This document shows positions 1 to 7,273 of a stretch of DNA of 64,000 bases, piece after piece; within the stretch, counting starts at the first letter, position 1, and every line of letters begins with the position of its first letter. The position numbers and the translations under genes are program-made. The DNA comes from Chromatiaceae bacterium (lineage in GTDB: Bacteria; Pseudomonadota; Gammaproteobacteria; Chromatiales; Chromatiaceae). The notes beneath the pieces were generated by a model. It was not told the origin of the DNA and did not search any database. It worked only from the letters and a program-made list of their open reading frames with translations. Location: assembly GCA_013426805.1 (NCBI GenBank), contig JACDZG010000004.1, positions 1-64,000 on the forward strand. Reading direction: 5' to 3'.

Positions 1-88
1 CGTTAAGCAAGCCGCGTGACAGTTCCGGCAACCACATCAGTTTGGATCGCACCCAAACGCAAGCCGGCGCAGGTCTTTGGCCGCGGTC

Positions 89-114
89 TTAGCTATACTA
101 GCCAAATTAGCTAA
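89..114 (+). promoter_or_regulatory. Putative promoter/operator of the Phd antitoxin gene
   Basis: Two TTAGCTA half-sites (89-95 and 107-114, the second part of the palindrome TTAGCTAA) flank a -10-like TATACT at 94-99. No convincing -35 box is visible. Phd/YefM antitoxins usually repress their own promoter by binding paired palindromes, so this is the natural operator candidate. The role is inferred from position and symmetry only. Confidence 0.4.
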
Positions 115-129
115 GTGGGAGAGTCGACC

Positions 130-405
130 GTGAAGACCATCACATCAGCCGAAGCCCAGAATCGGTTTGGGGAACTCCTGGATAACGCCCAGCGCGAACC
201 CATCACGATCACCCGACGGGGGCGCCCGGTGGCCGTGCTCCTGTCGCCTCGGGACTTGAGTGAGCTGACCGACATCCGCCAACGGCAGACAGCGGCATTG
301 GCAACCTTCGATGCCTACTTCCAAAAAGCCGATGCCACCTTGACCGATGCCGCCAAGGCCCTCACCGATGCCGACATCGAGCGGCTGGTGCATGATCTTC
401 GCTAA
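130..405 (+). CDS. Phd/YefM-family type II antitoxin
   Basis: A small DNA-binding antitoxin of about 91 residues. The N-terminus (MKTITSAEAQNRFGELLDNA) and the following stretch with RRGRPVAVLLSP are the classic Phd/YefM fold signature. The C-terminal half (alanine- and aspartate-rich, ending ERLVHDLR) would be the toxin-neutralising tail. I chose the GTG at 130 because GGGAGAG lies just upstream; an in-frame GTG at 115 would add five residues but has no ribosome site. The toxin gene starts inside its end (ATG at 392), the usual translational coupling. The antitoxin is intact although its toxin is broken, so it may be a free antitoxin now. Confidence 0.88.
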   Translation: MKTITSAEAQNRFGELLDNAQREPITITRRGRPVAVLLSPRDLSELTDIRQRQTAALATFDAYFQKADATLTDAAKALTDADIERLVHDLR

Positions 406-584
406 GCGCTTCGTGTTTGATACCAGTACGCTCCTCGGTGCGGTGCCGCGTCCTGCGTCCGTACCTCGGCAGGCCTTTCGGGCCGCGCTGTCGCAGGGGC
501 CGGCATCGTCTTCGAGACCGCGAGTCCACCCGCGCGTATGGCCGAGCTGGTCGTCCGGCACGATGAGACCGTGCAGTTCTGGGC
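392..584 (+). pseudogene. Broken PIN-domain toxin (frameshifted and 3'-truncated)
   Basis: From the ATG at 392 the frame reads MIFAKRFVFDTSTLLGAV followed by RPASVPRQAFRAALSQG, which matches the start of COG1569-type PIN toxins, including the first catalytic Asp in FDTSTLL. The frame then turns into low-complexity Pro/Ser/Arg sequence. The sensible continuation (IVFETAS, then MAELVVRHDETVQFWAL) lies in another frame from about nucleotide 503. The gene is therefore frameshifted, and its 3' end stops at the edge of the repeat at 585. The remaining PIN acidic residues are absent. A toxin made from this locus would be inactive unless the frameshift is a sequencing error, and even then the C-terminus is missing. 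Confidence 0.7.
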
Positions 585-738
585 CTTAATCATCGTTTCG
601 GCCAGCGACGGCCTGTCCGCAACTGGAGGCCGAGGCTTTAGCCGGTGGCGATTCCCGAGATCTCAAGTAAAATCAGTGTTGTCTGCGCGCCGAACCGGCT
701 AAAGCCTCGACCTCCAATGGCCGGAACGATGACCAAAG
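585..738. repeat. Hairpin-type dispersed repeat, family 1, two facing arms
   Basis: The outer ends are inverted copies of a CTTGATCATCGTTCCGGCC-like boundary (585-604 and 719-738). Inside lie inverted 25-base arms at 622-646 and 694-718 that differ at two positions and share GAGGCTTTAGCCGGT. A single arm with the same boundary recurs at 18653-18705, and the boundary alone recurs around 7741-7948. The element carries no ORF that looks real. It resembles a REP/MITE-like intergenic element and lies exactly between two truncated genes. Confidence 0.75.
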
Positions 739-784
739 CCGTCGTCAGCGCCTGCCGCGCCTTGGCCAGCAGCCGCGCGATCAC
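739..784 (-). pseudogene. 5' remnant of a HEPN-domain partner gene
   Basis: A GTG at 784 overlaps the stop of the nucleotidyltransferase gene (GTGA arrangement) and opens a frame reading VIARLLAKARQALTTAL before it enters the repeat at 738. The amphipathic Leu/Ala/Arg start is typical of HEPN proteins that follow MNT nucleotidyltransferases, and the position is right. Only about 17 codons remain. The family call rests on position and a very short sequence. Confidence 0.4.
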
Positions 785-1131
785 AACACCAGGCCTTCAC
801 GCCGGATGGCCGCGACGAGATGAGCGGCGCGCTGCGGCGCCGCATTCGTCAGACTGGCCTGCTCGAAGACCCAGGGCTGAATGTTCACGCCGGTCTCCAG
901 CAGGATCGGGTAGCCCTGATCGATCAGGTCGAGTTGTTCCGCCAGCGGGTCGGTCACCTGATCGAGAAAGACCGCTACATCCGCATCGCTGTCCGGACGA
1001 TGGTCGCCGCGCGCCCGCGAACCGAAGAGATAGAGCGTTTTCAAGTGCGCCCCGTAACGCGCGCTCAGAATCGCCTTGAACGACGTGAGGGCGGATCGGG
1101 TCACCGGATCGATGGCGGTTTGCTTTGGCAC
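781..1131 (-). CDS. MNT-type minimal nucleotidyltransferase
   Basis: A protein of about 116 residues starting at GTG 1131 (VPKQTAIDPVTRSALTSF). The motif LFGSRARGDHRPDSDADVAV contains the GSRARG signature and the D-x-D metal-binding pair of Pol-beta-fold nucleotidyltransferases. In MNT/HEPN toxin-antitoxin modules this protein modifies (AMPylates) the HEPN ribonuclease and neutralises it. Here the HEPN gene that should follow is reduced to a stub, so the enzyme has no visible local partner. A longer start at 1206 is possible but would overlap the resolvase stop region and adds Ala-rich sequence not typical of the family. Confidence 0.8.
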   Translation of the reverse strand: MPKQTAIDPVTRSALTSFKAILSARYGAHLKTLYLFGSRARGDHRPDSDADVAVFLDQVTDPLAEQLDLIDQGYPILLETGVNIQPWVFEQASLTNAAPQRAAHLVAAIRREGLVL

Positions 1132-1202
1132 GATTGGCGATCTCCCGGAGTGGTCGGACGCGCGGCAGGCGTCAGCCGCCGGCGCTGCGGCTTGGTTTGC
1201 CG

Positions 1203-1757
1203 TCAAACCTTTAGGTATTGGTAAACGGTTTCGCGACTGATCCCGAGTGCGCGGGCCAACGTCGCCTTCGGCTCCCCGGCCGCGGCCCGCTGCCGCAGTT
1301 CGGCCACCTGCGCGGGGCCGAGCGATTTCTTGCGGCCCCGGTAGACGCCGCGCTGTTTGGCCAATGCGATCCCCTCGCGTTGCCGCTCGCGCAGCAGTGC
1401 CCTTTCGAACTCGGCGAACGCGCCCATCACCGACAGCATCAGATTCGCCAGCGGCGAATCCTCGCCGGTGAAGGTCAGCTGCTCTTTGACGAACTCGACC
1501 CGCACGCCCCGTTTGGTCAACGTCTGCACCAGGCGGCGCAAATCGTCGAGGTTGCGTGCCAGCCGATCCATGCTGTGCACCAGCACCGTGTCACCTTCGC
1601 GCACGAAGCCCAGCAAGGCATCGAGTTGTGGTCGCTGGGTGTCCTTGCCGGACGCCTTGTCGGTGAACGTCTTGTCCACCGGCACGTCCTCAAGCTGCCG
1701 ATCCGGATTCTGATCGAAGCTGCTGACCCGAACATAGCCGATACGCTGACCCTGCAT
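1203..1757 (-). CDS. Serine recombinase (Tn3-type resolvase/invertase)
   Basis: A 184-residue site-specific recombinase. The N-terminal catalytic domain begins MQGQRIGYVRVSSFDQNPDR, with the nucleophilic Ser in the VRVSSxDQ motif, and continues with the family motifs VHSMDRLARN and GAFAEFERALLRERQREG. The last about 45 residues (SLGPAQVAELRQ to GISRETVYQYLKV) form a helix-turn-helix for DNA binding. GGAGG precedes the ATG at 1757, which decides the start. Length and both domains are complete. A perfect palindrome and short repeats lie immediately upstream (1777-1822), where a res/crossover or operator site would be expected. It adjoins the AbiE module and may have brought it in. Confidence 0.9.
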   Translation of the reverse strand: MQGQRIGYVRVSSFDQNPDRQLEDVPVDKTFTDKASGKDTQRPQLDALLGFVREGDTVLVHSMDRLARNLDDLRRLVQTLTKRGVRVEFVKEQLTFTGEDSPLANLMLSVMGAFAEFERALLRERQREGIALAKQRGVYRGRKKSLGPAQVAELRQRAAAGEPKATLARALGISRETVYQYLKV

Positions 1758-1776
1758 GATGCCTCCGCTGCCAAAA

Positions 1777-1822
1777 GTGTCAGGAAAAGATCTATGATCT
1801 TTCAATGCAGGTGTCAAGAAAC
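1777..1822. promoter_or_regulatory. Candidate resolvase res/operator site
   Basis: Upstream of the resolvase lie a perfect 7-base inverted repeat AAAGATC-TAT-GATCTTT (1786-1802) and two direct repeats, GTGTCAGGAAA (1777-1787) and GGTGTCAAGAAAC (1810-1822). The second is nearly identical to GGTGTCATGAAAC at 3726-3738, on the other side of the AbiE genes. These could be a recombination site, the repressor site of the resolvase, or old transposon ends. Function is inferred from symmetry and position. Confidence 0.35.
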
Positions 1823-1896
1823 ATCACGGCCGCAATCGGCCCACCGTCCGCGGGCCGCTCAGCACGGATGACCATCTGTGCCTTCGCAAGCAGTGG

Positions 1897-2454
1897 TTAC
1901 CGTCGTGGGTCAGCGAGCGACACATGGCGTCGCAGGCCATTGAGAAAGGCGACCAGCGTGCGCCGCGCCCGCTCGGGGTTCGCCGCCTGAATCTCGCCGA
2001 TGAGGCGCAACGGCCCATCGGGGTCGGTCTGGCGCTCGAGAATGGTCGTGGCGCGGGCGATCATCGCGTGGCGATGCTCGCCATAACGGTCAATCGCCTC
2101 ACGGGCGTGTGAGCCGAGTAGCCAGGCACCAGCCAAGTCCACATCGAAGAATGGAATCAGGTCAAGCGGCGTGCCGATCCGATGGTGCAGGCGATGCGTG
2201 ATGCGCCCCGAGGTGAAGCGCCCCGACCCAACCAGTGCCGCCTTCAGCTGCTCGAACCGCGACCAGTCCGGCACGCAGAAAGCGAAATCCACGTCGGTCG
2301 TGCGGCGCGGCGGTGTAATGCCATGCCGATACAGCAGCAGGAGATCCCGCGCCGCGGCGCCGACCAGCAGAAAGTCTGCGACCGCAGCGGCGCGAATATC
2401 GGCGACGATGGCCGCCAGGTGGCGTAGTGCGTCGCTATCCCGCAAATCGATCAA
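1897..2454 (-). CDS. AbiEii/AbiGii-family nucleotidyltransferase toxin
   Basis: A protein of about 186 residues. It shows the Pol-beta nucleotidyltransferase pattern LLVGAAARDLLLL followed about 15 residues on by TTDVDFAF, with the metal-binding D-x-D. Type IV toxins of this group transfer nucleotides to tRNA or other targets and stop growth; abortive infection is the known role of AbiE. I prefer the TTG at 2454, which has GGAGG nine bases upstream and overlaps the antitoxin gene by about 20 bases. An upstream ATG at 2523 lies deep in the antitoxin gene. The order antitoxin then toxin, on the same strand with overlap, matches AbiE operons. Confidence 0.75.
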   Translation of the reverse strand: MIDLRDSDALRHLAAIVADIRAAAVADFLLVGAAARDLLLLYRHGITPPRRTTDVDFAFCVPDWSRFEQLKAALVGSGRFTSGRITHRLHHRIGTPLDLIPFFDVDLAGAWLLGSHAREAIDRYGEHRHAMIARATTILERQTDPDGPLRLIGEIQAANPERARRTLVAFLNGLRRHVSLADPRR

Positions 2455-3448
2455 GGATCCCGCCCTCCAGTGCCTGCGCCGCTTCCAGACAGCGGGCATC
2501 CCCGGTTGCCAGCAGATCGGCATAGATCAGCAGGCGCGGCGCCAACTCCGGCGGATCCGGCGCGAAGTGCCAAAACTGCTCAAGGATCTCCACGTTGCCG
2601 CGCGGGTCCTCCGGCAACGGGCGCTGGACCATGAAGCGCCGCAGGTCCGCTTTGGCGCCGTAGAGGGTGAGTACCTCGGGTTCGATCGTCCGGTGCAGCC
2701 GTGCGGCGGCGGCCTCCCCGCCGAGCACGAGTGCGCAGTCGCGCAGGTCCAGCGCGCGCCACCACGCGATCGTCGGGGCGCGCAAGGTCTTCAGCAGTCG
2801 TTTGGGCCGCAAGGTCCGTGCGTAGGCCTCCACCCACTGTCGCAGCAGCCGTTCGGGCTGGAGCACGCGCCGCCGACCGCCAATCGCGCCGAGGAACCCG
2901 AGTTGGGGGAGCTCCGCCATGACCCAACCCACGGTGCCATGAGCCACCCCGGCCTGTTCGGCGATGACCCGATACGGTGCATGGACCAGTCCGGGTACCG
3001 CGAGCAGCGTGAATAGCACACGCAGTCCGCTGGCCTGAAAGGCCCGACCCACCGCCGGGGCCGCCAACGCCTGGGTGGGCCGTTCGCCCTTGACCCAGAC
3101 CAGGAGCGGCGGATGGCTTAGAAACGCATTGCCGGCGGTATCGATGAACTGGAGCCCCAGTTCGCGGAGCCGTTCGGCCAGGGGAGGGGAGACATGATCC
3201 GCGACCAGCAAGGCATCGGGGCCACGGCGTCGAAGCTGGTGCGCGACCGCCCCGAGCAGCGCCGGCCGCAGTCCGCGTTTGGTCTCCACCTGGTAGTACG
3301 CCTCACCGCCGTGCCAGCGCAAGTGCAGTCGTGCGTCCTGGTCGCTGTCGATGGGGGTGGCCGCGTCGTCCACCGCCACGGCGAGGCCGAGCCGCGCGAG
3401 TTGCTGGGCGGCGGCGGCGAGCAACGCGTAGTCGGGTGTCTGGACCAT
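2435..3448 (-). CDS. AbiEi-family type IV antitoxin
   Basis: About 337 residues. The first about 120 residues resemble the nuclease-like/DNA-reading N-terminus seen in long AbiEi proteins. A winged-helix segment (HAPYRVIAEQAGVAHGTVGW, then MAELPQLGFL) lies in the middle, and the C-terminal part contains ALVLGGEAAAARLHR, a hallmark of COG4861/AbiEi proteins. AbiEi binds its own promoter and counteracts the nucleotidyltransferase that follows. I chose ATG 3448; ATG 3478 is an alternative, as neither has a strong ribosome site. The palindrome at 3468-3480 just upstream is a candidate operator. The gene is intact. Confidence 0.75.
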   Translation of the reverse strand: MVQTPDYALLAAAAQQLARLGLAVAVDDAATPIDSDQDARLHLRWHGGEAYYQVETKRGLRPALLGAVAHQLRRRGPDALLVADHVSPPLAERLRELGLQFIDTAGNAFLSHPPLLVWVKGERPTQALAAPAVGRAFQASGLRVLFTLLAVPGLVHAPYRVIAEQAGVAHGTVGWVMAELPQLGFLGAIGGRRRVLQPERLLRQWVEAYARTLRPKRLLKTLRAPTIAWWRALDLRDCALVLGGEAAAARLHRTIEPEVLTLYGAKADLRRFMVQRPLPEDPRGNVEILEQFWHFAPDPPELAPRLLIYADLLATGDARCLEAAQALEGGILDRFAG

Positions 3449-3467
3449 GTACAATATTCTATGTTGT

Positions 3468-3480
3468 CCATGTTGCATGG
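3468..3480. promoter_or_regulatory. Dyad upstream of the AbiEi antitoxin gene
   Basis: CCATG-TTG-CATGG is a perfect dyad in AT-rich DNA 20 bases upstream of the preferred antitoxin start. AbiEi-type antitoxins are winged-helix repressors of their own operon, so this is a reasonable operator candidate. If the longer start (3478) is used, the dyad falls inside the gene. Confidence 0.3.
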
Positions 3481-3725
3481 ATAGGCTGCGATTATGGACG
3501 CAACAGCGCGGGCGTGGAAGTCCGTTTGTTCCGGGGATGCCTCGATCTCTGCAACAAGGACATCGTCGCGGCGGGCGGCGGCGGGAATCGTGCGCCTGCG
3601 GGCCGGAGCGAAGTCAGCCCGGTCGGCTGCGCGCACAAGGCGTTGGCCGTAGAGGTGGGCAAGGGCGCGGTGGAGTCTTTGTTCATCTATCGCTGTCAGG
3701 ATAGGATCTTAGACCGTACGGGGCA

Positions 3726-3765
3726 GGTGTCATGAAACGCTCAATAGTGACCCTAAACTGACACC
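3726..3765. repeat. Short inverted repeat resembling insertion-sequence ends
   Basis: GGTGTCA (3726-3732) and TGACACC (3759-3765) face each other 26 bases apart. Such TGTCA termini occur in several IS families, for example IS21. Together with GGTGTCAAGAAAC at 1810-1822 they may mark the edges of a segment that carries the AbiE genes. No transposase remains. Confidence 0.35.
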
Positions 3766-4068
3766 TTTTGCGGGCATGTCGTACGTTAAGCTAGGGTATA
3801 CCCCAGCGAGACGACAGCCCGGAAGCCTCCGGAAATCTGGGACATCCGCAACTTACGCTGCTTTCGGGCGCGATCATAGGGCCACTTTCTTCCTGCGCGC
3901 CCGCTCTCTCTCTGTTTTTATGGATTTTTTCCCCCTACAGAAATCCCCGAGAGCAGGGCAGCTTCGCCCTCGCTAAGACCAGCCGCGTCGTTACCTTGCG
4001 GAGCGTGCTCCCGCGGGCTAACATCATGCGGCCAACGTGCTCGCGGCGGTTCATTTTTTCCCTTAGTA

Positions 4069-4163
4069 ACGGTTCAATAACAAGGTGAACAGGCATTTTT
4101 TCGCAAGCGGCTGTTTTATATGGCATGTCGTTAATTGATGCGTATAGCCTGTTCTTGAACCGT
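4069..4163. repeat. Long imperfect hairpin in front of the ABC transporter genes
   Basis: The left arm (4069-4093) and right arm (4148-4163) pair over 16 bases, ACGGTTCAA plus GAACAGG against CCTGTTC plus TTGAACCGT, with a 9-base bulge in the left arm and a 54-base loop. It sits 25 bases before the first island gene. It could be a recombination site at the island edge or a structured leader. The bulged shape recalls integron attC sites, but the required end motifs are not present. Confidence 0.4.
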
Positions 4164-4187
4164 CACTTAGCTGTCTCCGAATAGAAT

Positions 4188-5138
4188 ATGAAACGTACAC
4201 CCATAATTCTACTGTTAGTGATTGTCTCAATTATGACGATTGCTGTCTTATTCTGGGTTACCGGAAACGAGACAACGGAGAACCAGACCAAGAGTGCAAT
4301 GGTCAGATTAAAGGTCGGCTACATACCGATAGTGGACTGTTCCCAGTTGTATGTTGCGTCGCAACGCGGGTATTTTACAGCGGCGGGTCTTGATGTCGAA
4401 CTCGTGGCGCTTGCTGGGGGGCCGCCGATCATTCAGGCCCTATCTACGGGAGCCATAGATATTGGGTTTGCGAATTTAGCAACGATTGTGTTTTATGAAC
4501 AAACAGCGCCACGCTTGATCCGTCTTTCCGGCGGAACACGCATGGATAAAGATCACTCAGAAGCAGGATTAGTGGTCCTCGCTGACTCAGGTATTGAGCA
4601 GATTAGCGATATAAAAGGAAAGATCGTTGCAGTTAATAGTCGACGCAACATCGTTGACCTCGCAATATTGCGAGCGATTAGGCTTTCCGGCCTAACCGCG
4701 AAAGACATTACCTTTGTTGAGCTGCCGTTTAAGGACATGGAGACAGCTCTCCGCTCCAAGAGGGTTGATGTTACACCTCTACCAGAACCCTTCCTCTCGG
4801 TTGCGCTTAGGAATGGCGGTCTTCGCAATCTCGGTGACCATTTTGCTCTCGCTTTCGGAGAGTTATTTTCGACCGGCTATTTTTCCATGGCGAATTCCGC
4901 AACGGTGACGCCAGATGTCATTCGGAAATTTAACGCCGCGATATCTAATGCAACGAGAGACTTGAAGAGCCCTGATGACAATACCTTTGGAGCTATTTCC
5001 GCGGTCACAAAGATTCCTAAGGACGTTTTGATGTTGGCTGGCAGACCGGACTTCGTGAGCGAGATTCCCGAGTCTGCTTTCATTAAAATGCAATCTTGGC
5101 TTGAGGACGAGTCGCTATTAAAAAAGAAATCTGACTAG
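4188..5138 (+). CDS. ABC transporter substrate-binding protein (NMT1/THI5/TauA type)
   Basis: 316 residues. The N-terminus (MKRTPIILLLVIVSIMTIAV and on to about residue 25) is a signal peptide or membrane anchor for the periplasm. The mature part begins with LKVGYIPIVDCSQLYVA and contains GLDVELVALAGGPPIIQALSTG then DIGFANLATIV, the typical pattern of the NMT1/SsuA/TauA family that binds pyrimidine precursors, sulfonates or similar small molecules. The ATPase and permease follow on the same strand, so it is the receptor of that importer. The ligand cannot be told from sequence. Codon use is clearly more AT-rich than in the flanking genes, suggesting transfer. Confidence 0.88.
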   Translation: MKRTPIILLLVIVSIMTIAVLFWVTGNETTENQTKSAMVRLKVGYIPIVDCSQLYVASQRGYFTAAGLDVELVALAGGPPIIQALSTGAIDIGFANLATIVFYEQTAPRLIRLSGGTRMDKDHSEAGLVVLADSGIEQISDIKGKIVAVNSRRNIVDLAILRAIRLSGLTAKDITFVELPFKDMETALRSKRVDVTPLPEPFLSVALRNGGLRNLGDHFALAFGELFSTGYFSMANSATVTPDVIRKFNAAISNATRDLKSPDDNTFGAISAVTKIPKDVLMLAGRPDFVSEIPESAFIKMQSWLEDESLLKKKSD

Positions 5139-5332
5139 TGTCAACATTCTGTCGCAGTCATGGGCGTCTCCTCGTCATGAAATTTCAGGTCTCAGACGTA
5201 CTTTCGCGCACCACCTGGGAATAATTGCATTGTTAGCTCTTTCGTATTCAACAGTGATGTTCTTGCGGTCACAAATCTTAACCCCGCCACGGGCTCATCG
5301 CCCTAATTACGAAAAGAAATGGGTGTTCTGCT
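5139..5332 (+). other. Spacer with a possible small membrane ORF
   Basis: The 194 bases between binding protein and ATPase contain an open frame ending TGA at 5347-5349, which overlaps the ATPase start. From TTG 5230 it would encode about 39 residues with one hydrophobic stretch (LLALSYSTVMFL). It has no clear ribosome site. It may help translational coupling of the ATPase gene or be chance. Confidence 0.2.
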
Positions 5333-5980
5333 GTGATCCTGGCATTTGAAGGCGTCTCCTTTGGATATGCTAATTCTGGGGCCATCATAATGGACGGTAG
5401 TTTTTCCATTGCCTCTAATGGAGAAAGACTCTTTCTTGTTGGGCCATCGGGAACTGGAAAGTCGACACTGATGAGCCTCGCCCTCGGACTGCTTGAGCCG
5501 ACGGCAGGGATCGTTAAGAATCGGTCTGCTAGACCAATCCCCGTCATGCAGAATTTCGCCGCATCGTTGTTGCCATGGTTTAGCGTTAAATCCAACATGA
5601 CTTTTGGTCAACGAAAGGTAGATGACGCGCTGCTCCAAAGAGTAGCTATGATTTTCGAGATAGAAGATCTACTGGAATCAGCATCATCGGAGCTTTCTGG
5701 CGGTCAGGCACAAAGAGTATTATTCGCTCGCGCTCTCTACCAACAGCCAGATTTACTCCTTTTAGACGAGCCGTTATCTAATCTTGATTTGCCACTGACC
5801 AGCCGAATTTTGTTGCGTCTTCAGCACTACCTGGATGAATGTCACATAAGCGTGTTCTGGATTACACATCGTCATTTTGAAGCACGCTTTCTTGCTCATA
5901 GAGTCGTTCACCTAGAAAATAGGACGCTGCGTCCTGTGAAAATACAAGAATTAGCTGATGCCCCGGCATTCACAACATGA
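5333..5980 (+). CDS. ABC transporter ATP-binding protein (NitT/TauT type)
   Basis: 215 residues, all in one nucleotide-binding domain. Visible motifs are Walker A GPSGTGKST, signature LSGGQAQR, Walker B LLLLDEPLSNLD and the switch histidine in ITHRH. It powers the importer formed with the preceding binding protein and the permease that overlaps its stop codon (ATGA at 5977-5980). The start is GTG 5333 with a weak ribosome site. The Q-loop region reads PVMQNFAASLLPW, where the 'LLPW' matches TauB/SsuB-type ATPases. The protein is somewhat shorter than typical TauB (about 250) but all motifs are present. Confidence 0.9.
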   Translation: MILAFEGVSFGYANSGAIIMDGSFSIASNGERLFLVGPSGTGKSTLMSLALGLLEPTAGIVKNRSARPIPVMQNFAASLLPWFSVKSNMTFGQRKVDDALLQRVAMIFEIEDLLESASSELSGGQAQRVLFARALYQQPDLLLLDEPLSNLDLPLTSRILLRLQHYLDECHISVFWITHRHFEARFLAHRVVHLENRTLRPVKIQELADAPAFTT

Positions 5981-6789
5981 TTGAGACATCCAAGCTCACT
6001 AATGCTCGTCGACTCGTTCTCCCTTGGGTCGGCGTTCTTTTATTTATTGGCATTTGGGAGGCTAACTCACATTTCCGGCTCTATAATCTCATTGCGCCGA
6101 GCTTGCTACCATCCGCCTTTCCATCTTTTTTCAAGATTGTCAGTCAGCTTAGTGTGCTGGTACTTTCCGAGAGCTTTTGGCAGGCGCTCGGTACAACGAC
6201 TATTCGAACCATATCAGCATTCGGAATCGCTGCTTTTATCGGCACTTTATTGGGGCTGATTGCAGGGCGCTCCCGTTTCATAGATGCTATTGTGAGCATT
6301 CCTGTAGAGTTTTTCAGGAACCTTCCGGCAGTGGCAATAATGCCGATTCTAATGCTCTTTCTCGGCATTGGGACAGCAATGAAGATTGCCCTCTGCGTCT
6401 TTGGCGCCGTTTTTCCAATATTCATTGCTGCTCGACAAGGAATAATGAATATTGCAGAAGAAATTCACATTGCCGCTCGCTTTTATGACTGGCGGGGATG
6501 GCGACTTATTATTCTGGTTCTTTTGCCCGCTGCACTACCCGAAATCGCCGCTGCCAGTCAGACTGCATTAGCAATATCTCTCATATTAGCAATTATGGGC
6601 GAAATGCTTATTGGCAGCGACGGCCTTGGAAGCCAAATTGTGGACGCCGAGCGTACCTTTAACAACCTAGAACTCTATGCGCTCGTTTTGGCACTCGGAG
6701 TTCTTGGCAGCGTATTAGCTATTGCTTTTCGTTTGGTCATGTCCCGCATAATATATTGGAAATCTTCTGTCAACTGGCACCAAATCTGA
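5977..6789 (+). CDS. ABC transporter permease (SsuC/TauC type)
   Basis: 270 residues with about six membrane helices, beginning with LVLPWVGVLLFIGIWEA. The EAA-loop region that contacts the ATPase can be seen around EIHIAARFYDWRGWRLIILV (about residues 160-180) followed by LPAALPEIAAASQTALAISL. Start ATG 5977 overlaps the ATPase stop, so the two are translationally coupled. With the neighbouring genes it completes a one-substrate importer in the inner membrane. Substrate unknown. Confidence 0.9.
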   Translation: MIETSKLTNARRLVLPWVGVLLFIGIWEANSHFRLYNLIAPSLLPSAFPSFFKIVSQLSVLVLSESFWQALGTTTIRTISAFGIAAFIGTLLGLIAGRSRFIDAIVSIPVEFFRNLPAVAIMPILMLFLGIGTAMKIALCVFGAVFPIFIAARQGIMNIAEEIHIAARFYDWRGWRLIILVLLPAALPEIAAASQTALAISLILAIMGEMLIGSDGLGSQIVDAERTFNNLELYALVLALGVLGSVLAIAFRLVMSRIIYWKSSVNWHQI

Positions 6790-6793
6790 AGCT

Positions 6794-7273
6794 ATGAATA
6801 AAATTTTTCCAGAGCAATGGCAAGTTCGCAGAGCAGTTTCTGCTGATGCTCCGCGTATTTGTGAAATGTTATTCATGCTGAAGACGCTATATGCCAGCAC
6901 TCCGGCCAATACTCTTCAAGAGTTCCTGCCGCTTCATCTTCCGTTAGTGGAGCAAGCTCTTGACCTACAGCAGAATGTACTTATTGTTGCATCCGCTACA
7001 GATGCCGAAATAGTCGGCTTCATAAGCTTGACGGTCCGTACTGTGCTACGCGTTCCCTCCCCATTAGGTTCAATAGAAGAAATATTCGTCTATCCAGAAT
7101 ACAGGAAACGTGGGATAGGAACCGCGCTATGGATCGAGGCGGCGAAAAATTTGCGCAATAGAGGCGTAACTCGAGTAGAAGTAATATCATCGCTCGCCCA
7201 TCCCGGTCAAAGGCAATTTGCGAAAAGCATTGGCATGGAATGGTATTCTTCAGTACAGGTTCTAGCAGTGTGA
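6794..7273 (+). CDS. GNAT-family N-acetyltransferase
   Basis: 159 residues, starting four bases after the permease stop. The acetyl-CoA binding motif A is visible as EEIFVYPEYRKRGIGTALWIEAAKN (split here: the R-K-R-G-I-G-T-A core is the Q/RxxGxG/A loop, about residues 95-110). Upstream strands (QVRRAVSADAPRICEMLF, then IVGFISLTVR) fit the GNAT fold. The acceptor is unknown. Tight packing with the importer suggests it modifies the imported compound or something made from it. The next gene starts within its stop codon. Confidence 0.85.
   Translation: MNKIFPEQWQVRRAVSADAPRICEMLFMLKTLYASTPANTLQEFLPLHLPLVEQALDLQQNVLIVASATDAEIVGFISLTVRTVLRVPSPLGSIEEIFVYPEYRKRGIGTALWIEAAKNLRNRGVTRVEVISSLAHPGQRQFAKSIGMEWYSSVQVLAV

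Larger units (their letters stand above)
3449..4187. other. Gene-free stretch between the AbiE module and the AT-rich island
   Basis: No convincing gene. About 3500-3690 has coding-like minus-strand GC-rich sequence without a family I can name, possibly a gene remnant. After about 3770 the base composition drops and the AT-rich island begins. Recognisable items are the dyad at 3468-3480, the GGTGTCA/TGACACC pair at 3726-3765 and the long hairpin at 4069-4163, listed separately. Short ORFs here have no ribosome sites or family resemblance. Confidence 0.5.

Noticed and set aside
3776-3976. Small ORF at the left island edge
   Set aside because: Mixed composition, no ribosome site, no resemblance to a known protein.
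4069-4163. Integron attC site
   Set aside because: The hairpin has a bulge like attC, but the required RYYYAAC/GTTRRRY ends are missing and no integrase is nearby.
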